From assembly GCA_002774575.1 (NCBI GenBank), contig PEXW01000041.1, forward strand, positions 1 through 10,946: a stretch of DNA of 10,946 nucleotides, read 5' to 3'. The translations under genes were made by a program, and so were the position numbers. The notes beneath the pieces are model-generated. The model saw only the letters and a program-made list of their open reading frames with translations. It was not told where the DNA came from and searched no databases. This stretch comes from Candidatus Kerfeldbacteria bacterium CG08_land_8_20_14_0_20_43_14. Lineage in GTDB: Bacteria; Patescibacteriota; Patescibacteriia; PEXW01. Of this stretch, positions 6,021-10,946 are shown piece after piece. Position 1 is the stretch's first letter. Every line of letters starts with the position of its first letter.

Positions 6021-7046
6021 ATGCCCAAAGCCAAAGACATCTTAACGCTAGAAGAGCAGCCAGACGAGCAGACTTTTGATATTTCTTTGCGGCCAAGAAA
6101 TTTGAATGAATATATCGGGCAGGAATCAGTTAAAGAAAATTTGAAAATTGCCATTGGCGCGGCCAAGCACAGAAAAGAGCCGCTGGAGCACGTTCTGTTG
6201 CATGGTTCACCTGGCTTGGGTAAAACTACCCTGGCCCACATTATTGGCGCTGAATTGGGCGCGGCAGTCAGGGTAACCAGCGGTCCGGCTTTGGAACGGG
6301 CCGGCGATGTGGCCGCGATTTTAACCAACCTGGGCGAAGGCGACATATTATTTATTGACGAGGTTCATCGTTTGCCCAGAACAGTTGAAGAAATTTTGTA
6401 CCCGGCCATGGAAGATTTTGCCATTGATATCGTGGTAGGCAAAGGGCCGGGGGCCAGAACTTTAAGACTGGACTTGCCTAAAGCTACTATTATCGGCGCA
6501 ACCACACGATTAGCCTTATTATCCGCGCCTTTGCGCGATCGCTTTGGCATTTCCTATCATCTGGATTATTACAGTGAAAAAGATATTGAAATAATTTTGG
6601 AAAGATCGGCCAGAATTTTGAAAGTTCCGGTTGAGCCCGAAGCCAGAAAATTATTAGCCTCCCGATCCAGGCGGACTCCCCGGGTGGCCAACCGTTTGTT
6701 GAGACGAGTCAGGGACTATGCCCAGGTGAAAACCGGGGGCAAAGTTAATATGGACAGCGCTACCCAGGCTTTGGAGCAATTAGGTATTGATACTTTTGGG
6801 CTGGACGCGACAGACCGCAGAATTTTAAGCTGCATAATTGATCAATTCAACGGCGGGCCAGTCGGCTTATCAACCTTAGGTGCGACTACTGGCGAAGACA
6901 TTCAAACTTTGGAGGATGTGGTTGAGCCTTTTTTATTGCAGATCGGTTTATTGGTTCGCACGCCGCGCGGCCGGGTGGCCACGCCTTTGGCTTATCAGCA
7001 TTTGCAAAGGAATGCGCCAGTGGATTTACAGCAGAGGTTGGTGTGA
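6021..7046 (+). CDS. ruvB: Holliday junction branch migration ATPase RuvB
   Basis: RuvB is the hexameric AAA+ motor that, with RuvA, drives branch migration of Holliday junctions in recombinational repair. At 341 residues it has the normal length. Visible in order: the N-terminal LRPRNLNEYIGQ (23-34); Walker A GSPGLGKTT (62-70), with serine where most RuvBs have proline; Walker B ILFIDEVHR (109-117); sensor 1 GATTR (159-163); the arginine-finger segment PLRDRFG (170-176); sensor 2 around TPRVANRLLRR (219-229); and the C-terminal winged helix with GGPVGLSTL (278-286) and RTPRGR (313-318). ruvA and ruvC are not in the window. The gene follows pepA by 7 nt and may be transcribed with it or from a -10 box that overlaps the pepA stop. 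No usable Shine-Dalgarno site is present. Confidence 0.97.
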   Translation: MPKAKDILTLEEQPDEQTFDISLRPRNLNEYIGQESVKENLKIAIGAAKHRKEPLEHVLLHGSPGLGKTTLAHIIGAELGAAVRVTSGPALERAGDVAAILTNLGEGDILFIDEVHRLPRTVEEILYPAMEDFAIDIVVGKGPGARTLRLDLPKATIIGATTRLALLSAPLRDRFGISYHLDYYSEKDIEIILERSARILKVPVEPEARKLLASRSRRTPRVANRLLRRVRDYAQVKTGGKVNMDSATQALEQLGIDTFGLDATDRRILSCIIDQFNGGPVGLSTLGATTGEDIQTLEDVVEPFLLQIGLLVRTPRGRVATPLAYQHLQRNAPVDLQQRLV

Positions 7047-7062
7047 TTGAGGAGAGCGAATA

Positions 7063-7120
7063 AGTTTTGGTTTTGGGTGTTGATCTCGGGATCGGAGTGT
7101 TTGTGATTTTGGGCCGGAAA
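7063..7120 (+). repeat. Copy B of a degenerate intergenic repeat after ruvB
   Basis: This is the partner of 2013-2064: 29 of 40 ungapped positions match from AGTTTT onward, followed by similar GGCC-GAAA ends after a few extra bases. It begins about 16 nt after the ruvB stop. It leads into a small G+C-rich hairpin at 7145-7159. Confidence 0.4.
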
Positions 7121-7144
7121 CTTCTGACCATACCGATACGCCTG

Positions 7145-7159
7145 CCCGCCTCTGGCGGG
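7145..7159. repeat. Short G+C-rich hairpin (CCCGCC-TCT-GGCGGG)
   Basis: A perfect 6-bp stem with a 3-nt loop, preceded by CCTG and followed by GAAA. It lacks a T-tract, so it is a poor terminator for ruvB. CCCGCC/GGCGGG arms recur near the right end of the window (10839-10921), which suggests a family of small dispersed palindromes. Confidence 0.5.
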
Positions 7160-7194
7160 GAAATCCACAACTAAACCCAAACCCCTTCACACAA

Positions 7195-7203
7195 TGCTAT
7201 ACT
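7195..7203 (+). promoter_or_regulatory. Extended -10 promoter (TGC-TATACT) for the two-gene membrane operon
   Basis: TATACT (7198-7203) with TG at 7195-7196 ends 8 nt before the ATG at 7212, so the transcript would have almost no 5' leader. No -35 match or Shine-Dalgarno site is seen. The arrangement matches the one in front of the gene at 2126. Confidence 0.6.
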
Positions 7204-7211
7204 AAAAAAGT

Positions 7212-7502
7212 ATGATGATTTCGCTTTGGTTATTATTAATTCCCTTTGGCCTGCTGGTAATTGTCTGGCTGTTTTTAAGCATTGCCGCCGTGTTAAAAAT
7301 GCTAAGATTCGGTTTTTTAAGCCGAACCGCGGTCATTTCAACCTTTGCTTTTTTGGTTTTTTCAATCGCGGTTTTTGCCACAAGCATAATCAGTCTAAGC
7401 CAAGTCGACTGGTCAGCCAGTTATACCTTTGGCACTCCTTCAATTAATCTGCCGAATGTCAATGGTTTAAAGGATAGAATTCCTCAAATTCCCAAACCAT
7501 GA
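7212..7502 (+). CDS. Small two-helix membrane protein, 96 aa
   Basis: I do not recognise this family. The protein has two strong membrane helices, about residues 4-28 and 40-63, separated by a short basic loop (LKMLRFGFLSR), which by the positive-inside rule should be cytoplasmic. That places the short N-terminus and the proline-rich tail (residues 64-96, ending PQIPKP) outside. A second ATG directly follows the first, and either could be used. The stop overlaps the start of the PH-domain gene by ATGA, so the two products are probably made together and may act in one membrane complex. The gene is real by its promoter placement, coupling and helix pattern; the function is unknown. Confidence 0.78.
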   Translation: MMISLWLLLIPFGLLVIVWLFLSIAAVLKMLRFGFLSRTAVISTFAFLVFSIAVFATSIISLSQVDWSASYTFGTPSINLPNVNGLKDRIPQIPKP

Positions 7503-8113
7503 AAATCCAGCCATCAATTCCCAATATGCTGCCAGGTGAAAAAGTCGTTTTATTGCTGCACAGACACGGCTTTATCGCTTTTCGGTTTGCTTTGGTTTAT
7601 ATATTTTTTGCCATCTTACCGCTTATTGGCTGGTGGTATTTAAATTCAAACACCACGATTTTTGAAGACCCAACCAACTTCGGCTATGCTTTAGTCGCCT
7701 TGCTTTTATCTGCCTATGCCTTGGTTTGGATTTTGTTGTTTTTCATCACCTGGCTGAATTATTATCTGGATGTCTGGATTGTTACTAACGAAAGAATAAT
7801 AAACATCGCCCAACAGCGCCTGTTTTACCGGGTGGTATCTGAACAAAAATTGTATCGCGTGCAGGATGTAACTTGGGAAATGAAAGGCATTGTCGCCAAC
7901 ATGTTCCGCTATGGCAATGTCCAGGTTCAGACCGCGGGTGAGGATGACCGCTTTATTTTTGAAAATATCTCCCAACCGGAAAAAGTGGCGCAGGCTATTA
8001 TGAATCTTTTGGAATCAATTGAAAAACAGGTCGGTCTGGATAAAATAGCCGAAATAGAAGGCGAGTTTGGAGCTAAGAGCGCCGAAGAGCCAAAGAAAAA
8101 TAATACTGCTTAA
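7499..8113 (+). CDS. Membrane protein with bacterial PH domain (DUF304/YdbS-like)
   Basis: In this 204-residue protein two membrane helices (about 27-47 and 62-86) are followed by a domain at about 88-170 that fits the bacterial PH-like family (bPH2, formerly DUF304). Typical features are the YYLDVWIVTNERI entry, VVSEQKLYRVQDVTWEM in the middle, and GNVQVQTAGE before the last strands. The last 30 or so residues are charged and probably flexible. Family members such as YdbS are membrane proteins with no firmly established reaction; some contribute to envelope stress tolerance. The gene is coupled to the small two-helix protein by a 4-bp overlap and has no Shine-Dalgarno site of its own. Its stop lies within the stop of the convergent gene (8110-8787), with no terminator between them. 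Confidence 0.8.
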   Translation: MKIQPSIPNMLPGEKVVLLLHRHGFIAFRFALVYIFFAILPLIGWWYLNSNTTIFEDPTNFGYALVALLLSAYALVWILLFFITWLNYYLDVWIVTNERIINIAQQRLFYRVVSEQKLYRVQDVTWEMKGIVANMFRYGNVQVQTAGEDDRFIFENISQPEKVAQAIMNLLESIEKQVGLDKIAEIEGEFGAKSAEEPKKNNTA

Positions 8114-8787
8114 GTCAAAAGCTCAAGCAAAATTTTTAATCGGCTGGCCTGCGCGGCAAAAGGCCCCCAGTAACCCTGTTGGCGGCTGGATTCCAATACC
8201 ACAAACATGTTATTCCAGTCCGTGTCAGTAAAATGCAAAGTTGATTTGGTTCGAAAGTCATCAGTCAAAGCCATGGCTAAACCAATCTTGGCTGCCAAGT
8301 CCCAATTCCCCTCCTTTTTTTCCTGGTCCAGGGCGGCGATTACAAGTTGCCAATCCTCATCAGTCACCAGGCCGGGATGAAATCGATCAGCATCAGCGCC
8401 TTTTAAGTGATGGGCGTGGGAAATAAACGGCGGCCAAATTTTTTTCTGGCGCAAATTATTCAGTTCATTAATCAGCGCTGCCCACAAATCTTCAGGCACG
8501 ACTAAAATGGCTCCCCTGGCGGGGTCCAACAATTTCAAATGTGAAAGCCTGGCCCCCACAGATTGCCAGTCTTCAATTTCCTGAAAATGCGAAAGCTCAT
8601 TAATCAAAGCGTCCCAGTCATGGTCAGTGATGGTAATTTGTTTATACCTTTCCGGGTCGATCATGGCCAGGCGCGAAGCATGCCAGGCAAAATCATGCCA
8701 ATGCCGGCCGCGGGAAAAATTTGGCAGTTCCTTGACCATTGACTGCCATTCTTCATCTGAAATTTGTAAATCCCTCAAATAGGACAT
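8110..8787 (-). CDS. Protein of five 44-residue repeats, function unknown
   Basis: This 225-residue soluble protein consists almost entirely of five tandem repeats. Each opens with a pattern like [ITVF]-[TSP]-[DE]-x-[DEL]-W, at W14, W58, W102, W146 and W191. A second tryptophan follows exactly 16 residues later in every unit (W30, W74, W118, W162, W207). The spacing is therefore 44, 44, 44 and 45. Between the tryptophans runs a helix such as ALINELSHF or LVIAALDQE; after the second comes another helix such as ARLSHLKLL or ASRLKILL. A helix-hairpin solenoid is the natural reading, similar in spirit to TPR-type scaffolds but with a different period. No signal peptide, membrane helix or catalytic motif is seen. 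I do not recognise the family; a binding or scaffold role is inference. It has its own TATAAT box 6 nt before the ATG. Confidence 0.8.
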   Translation of the reverse strand: MSYLRDLQISDEEWQSMVKELPNFSRGRHWHDFAWHASRLAMIDPERYKQITITDHDWDALINELSHFQEIEDWQSVGARLSHLKLLDPARGAILVVPEDLWAALINELNNLRQKKIWPPFISHAHHLKGADADRFHPGLVTDEDWQLVIAALDQEKKEGNWDLAAKIGLAMALTDDFRTKSTLHFTDTDWNNMFVVLESSRQQGYWGPFAAQASRLKILLELLT

Positions 8788-8793
8788 GCAAAA

Positions 8794-8799
8794 ATTATA
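8794..8799 (-). promoter_or_regulatory. -10 box (TATAAT) for the repeat-protein gene
   Basis: On the minus strand a perfect TATAAT ends 6 nt before the ATG at 8787, which predicts a leaderless transcript. There is no TG extension and no convincing -35. No Shine-Dalgarno site is present. Confidence 0.6.
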
Positions 8800-8816
8800 G
8801 CTTGTCCGTCGATATT

Positions 8817-8849
8817 AAAAAAGCCCGAGCCGCCTTGAGCAATCACGCT
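8817..8849 (-). terminator. Weak candidate terminator after the SpoIID-domain gene
   Basis: After the stop at 8859 the minus strand has a G+C-rich stretch ending GGCTCGGGC followed by six T. The stem is poor: GCTC can pair with GGGC only with a G.U, and AAGC with GCTT. The T-tract and position suggest a terminator, but the hairpin is unconvincing. Confidence 0.3.
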
Positions 8850-8858
8850 TATTGTTTT

Positions 8859-10712
8859 TTAGGGGTAAACCTTTTGCAAAGTAATGCCTGTGTAATAGTG
8901 CATTAAAATCCAATCAAAAGTTTTGTTTTCATATTTGGCGTATTTGACCGCGCCAAAAGCCGACATACCTACCATGTGATTGCCCCCGCCGCCTTTTATG
9001 TAATTGCTTGGATAGGGCGGGCTGGTGCAAATGCCTAAGGGGTCTGGGACTGAAACCAGATAAGGAAAATAATTTAAATCTCCGCCCCAGACTTCATAAT
9101 AACTGTGGCTGCGGCCGTCATTGCATGACGAATAGGCCGCCACAATTGCGCCCACAGTATTTTTTTCGGTCACGGCACTGGGGTGCGTGGCTACAATTCC
9201 CCGGGTCGCGACAACGGCCGCGACCAAATTCGGAACCTTCAATTCATAAGCATAGCCTTTGTAAATCTGATCAGTGGTGGAATTAACATCATAAAACTCG
9301 TCAGCGTGCTTGGTCTTTCTTAAGTTATGGAAAAGCGCGTAAGTGCGAGCGGCCGTAACCAGGGTTTTAATGAATTCCGGATGGCCGGTATTGCCAGTTT
9401 CAGCTAAACCCGATATGTATTGTTCCATTGGCAGCTCGTTAATCACCCAAAGCAGGCCAGTGGCCGGCGTGTACCTGACTTCCAAAATTCCCCGGAACAA
9501 ATTATATTCGGTTGACCAGCTGGAAATTTTTAGAATGGTATTTGGATTTTTTCCGACAATCCTGACCAAACTGGTCGCTTCCACGGTTTTATCATTATTA
9601 GTAATAGTGTAAACGCCGCTGGCATACTGGATCTCGGTCAGGCTTTGGGCCGACGCTTCCAGCAGTGTCGCGGCTTTTTCATCCAGAATTGCATAGTCTT
9701 GGTCAGAGGTAAAAGTCCCCACATCATCGTCCAAAGTTTTTATGCCAACTCTGACTGTTGGTTCAGCTCCTAAAGCTGTAACCCGTTCCTGAACTATTAC
9801 CGGTGCTGGGATGGAAACAGTCAAATTTAACAAACCGCTTACCGCTCTGGTTAAACCTGGCACCAAGATTTGGACTTTTTCCGTGAATTCCCCGTATTTG
9901 TCCGGTGCCTGTAGAGCAAAACGGAAAGTGCCTTTTTGGCCGGGTTTGACTTCTTTGACTGTCAGCCTGCCAAGGATGGTTTTGCCATACCAGTTGGCGT
10001 GATAAAACTGGCTTTGGACGGTTTTATCAGCCACGGCCAAGACTACTTCACCTTCGCCGCGCCGCTGCCAGGTTTTAGTGCCGGTATTGGTTACAGTCAG
10101 ATCAAAAGTTTTGGATTTGCCTTTGGGCATGGTGTAGACAACTGAAGTGGCTAAGCCAGTATCCACTTGGTAAAAGCTGGTTTTGGGGCTGTCCACCCTG
10201 ACTAAAATTTCAAAATTTCCGCCAGTCATAAAAGCAACGCCCTTCACTGCCAAAGAAAATCTTTCCCGGTATTCTCCGGCTTTTTTTGGCGCCTTCAGTT
10301 TGAAATTTAATTTAACGGTTTCGCCGGGTTTAATATCTTTACTTAATCCGGTTGGCCTGACAATCGTGCTCCAGGATTTGTCCCTTAATACCGTGCCGCG
10401 GTTTACATCCAACTCGCCTTTAATAATTTTAACGGCATTTAAGGCAACCAGATTATTACCTTTAGCTTTCCAGGTTTTAGCGCCAGTATTGGTGAATTCA
10501 ATTGAAAAATCTAAAGTCCCATTGGGTTCGACTTGCAAATAATCCGAACTGCGATTGCCCACAGTGGCTTGATAAGCTGGCTTGGTTACCTTTTTTGTGG
10601 CGGCACCCGCTGGCTGCATTGTAGAAAAACCAAAAACAAAAATTCCCACGGGAAGCAGAATTATTAGCGTGGGCTTTTGAAAAAATTTAAAAATTAATTT
10701 TAAATCCTTCAT
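8859..10712 (-). CDS. Secreted SpoIID/LytB-domain protein with two Ig-like modules
   Basis: This 617-residue protein starts with a signal peptide (basic start, hydrophobic core about 15-29, probable cut after AGA near residue 37). Two related beta modules follow. The first has TNTGAKTW (74-81) and a KPGETVKLNFKLKAP run; the second has TNTGTKTW (208-215) and KPGQKGTFRFALQAP. They resemble NBR1-type Ig-like or similar surface modules. Residues about 385-617 form a SpoIID domain: RGILEVR (407-413), INELPMEQYISGLAE (424-437) and TAARTYAL (453-460), with E437 at the place of the catalytic glutamate of SpoIID lytic transglycosylases. The usual SSSGG-T motif reads SSCNDGRS (528-535), and GNHMVGMSAFGA (577-588) replaces the common GHGVGMSQ-GA. 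Known SpoIID cleaves stem-peptide-free glycan strands; here sporulation is not expected, so a cell-wall remodelling role is inferred. Confidence 0.88.
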   Translation of the reverse strand: MKDLKLIFKFFQKPTLIILLPVGIFVFGFSTMQPAGAATKKVTKPAYQATVGNRSSDYLQVEPNGTLDFSIEFTNTGAKTWKAKGNNLVALNAVKIIKGELDVNRGTVLRDKSWSTIVRPTGLSKDIKPGETVKLNFKLKAPKKAGEYRERFSLAVKGVAFMTGGNFEILVRVDSPKTSFYQVDTGLATSVVYTMPKGKSKTFDLTVTNTGTKTWQRRGEGEVVLAVADKTVQSQFYHANWYGKTILGRLTVKEVKPGQKGTFRFALQAPDKYGEFTEKVQILVPGLTRAVSGLLNLTVSIPAPVIVQERVTALGAEPTVRVGIKTLDDDVGTFTSDQDYAILDEKAATLLEASAQSLTEIQYASGVYTITNNDKTVEATSLVRIVGKNPNTILKISSWSTEYNLFRGILEVRYTPATGLLWVINELPMEQYISGLAETGNTGHPEFIKTLVTAARTYALFHNLRKTKHADEFYDVNSTTDQIYKGYAYELKVPNLVAAVVATRGIVATHPSAVTEKNTVGAIVAAYSSCNDGRSHSYYEVWGGDLNYFPYLVSVPDPLGICTSPPYPSNYIKGGGGNHMVGMSAFGAVKYAKYENKTFDWILMHYYTGITLQKVYP

Positions 10713-10723
10713 TTATTGGTTTA

Positions 10724-10752
10724 ATTATAGCAAAAAATTTTATTTTGGTCAA
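10724..10752 (-). promoter_or_regulatory. Strong promoter for the SpoIID-domain gene
   Basis: On the minus strand TTGACC (10752-10747), a 17-nt spacer and a perfect TATAAT (10729-10724) with TG at 10732-10731 form the best promoter in the window. The -10 ends 11 nt before the ATG at 10712, giving a 5' leader of only about 4-5 nt. No Shine-Dalgarno site could fit. Confidence 0.75.
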
Positions 10753-10798
10753 ACCGGCATGGTTTAATTGAGAGCAGTTGTGGTTATAAGTTTTAAGT

Positions 10799-10817
10799 GT
10801 AGACACCATAAGTCTAC
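10799..10817. repeat. Small inverted repeat (GTAGAC-7 nt-GTCTAC)
   Basis: A perfect 6-bp inverted repeat around ACCATAA lies upstream of the SpoIID promoter. It is followed by tandem TACGAATT/TACGAATC (from 10815), and TACGAATT appears again at about 10925. No gene or regulator can be tied to it. Confidence 0.4.
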
Positions 10818-10838
10818 GAATTACGAATCACTACGCCA

Positions 10839-10921
10839 CCGCCATACGGCGGGGTCCCGCCCACTTATTGAATATTTTAATGACCTGCCCGACATGTCGT
10901 CTCGGCAGGCGGGTGGCGGGA
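10839..10921. repeat. Cluster of nested G+C-rich palindromes
   Basis: Several palindromes are packed together: CCGCC-ATAC-GGCGG (10839-10852); outer arms TCCCGCC (10855-10861) and GGCGGGA (10915-10921); and inside these CCTGCC (10884-10889) with GGCAGG (10904-10909), which flank the perfect palindrome CGACATGTCG (10890-10899). The 10855-10921 unit has the form of a small non-coding mobile or dispersed element with terminal inverted repeats. The window ends soon after, so no partner gene is visible. Confidence 0.5.
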
Positions 10922-10946
10922 AATGTACGAATTTATATGCTTGTCC

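Noticed and set aside
1..10946. Recoded genetic code (TGA as glycine or tryptophan)
   Set aside because: Several genes end sensibly at TGA (186, 3103, 7046, 7502), and tryptophan is coded by TGG throughout.
1..10946. CRISPR array or transposase-bearing insertion sequence
   Set aside because: No regularly spaced direct repeats and no transposase motif were seen on either strand.

Overview
The window looks like a chromosomal segment of a candidate-phyla-radiation (Patescibacteria/Parcubacteria-like) bacterium. This is inferred from gene content and style: a VanW-family cell-envelope protein, a single-gene pepA next to ruvB, a SpoIID/LytB-domain exoprotein fused to Ig-like modules, many short unrecognised proteins, small G+C-rich palindromic intergenic repeats, and almost no Shine-Dalgarno sites. 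TGA is used as a stop, so the code is standard (not the SR1/Gracilibacteria code). No rRNA, tRNA, CRISPR array or insertion-sequence transposase was found.

Layout. 1-2009 (+): the tail of an unrecognised gene overlaps a VanW-family membrane-anchored protein by 4 bp (ATGA). 2126-3103 (+): an orphan APH/choline-kinase-fold protein whose codons are visibly more A/T-rich than its neighbours'. 3104-3352: a 50-bp palindrome and a bidirectional intrinsic terminator between convergent genes. 3353-4009 (-): an unrecognised membrane protein with the only strong Shine-Dalgarno site in the window. 4010-4513: a gene-free interval with a good minus-strand promoter, a leader of roughly 280 nt, and a long two-part hairpin (4118-4228) of unknown nature. 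4514-7046 (+): pepA (M17 leucyl aminopeptidase) followed 7 nt later by ruvB (Holliday-junction branch-migration motor). 7212-8113 (+): a two-gene operon of a 96-aa membrane protein and a PH-domain (DUF304/YdbS-like) membrane protein, overlapping by ATGA. 8110-8787 (-): a protein of five 44-residue repeats, each with two tryptophans exactly 16 residues apart. 8859-10712 (-): a secreted SpoIID-domain protein with two Ig-like modules. 10713-10946: its promoter and a cluster of palindromic repeats.

How the parts relate. Three genes (VanW protein, SpoIID protein, PH-domain operon) point to envelope and peptidoglycan upkeep. pepA and ruvB are housekeeping. The 2.1-4.3 kb stretch (kinase, membrane protein, structured leader) differs in base use and has repeats at its edges, and is the most accessory-looking part.

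The most general observation is regulatory. Five of the seven genes that do not overlap an upstream gene have a TATAAT or TATACT box 6-11 nt before the start codon, which predicts leaderless or near-leaderless transcripts. The most unusual items are the 44-residue repeat protein and the hairpin element at 4118-4228.
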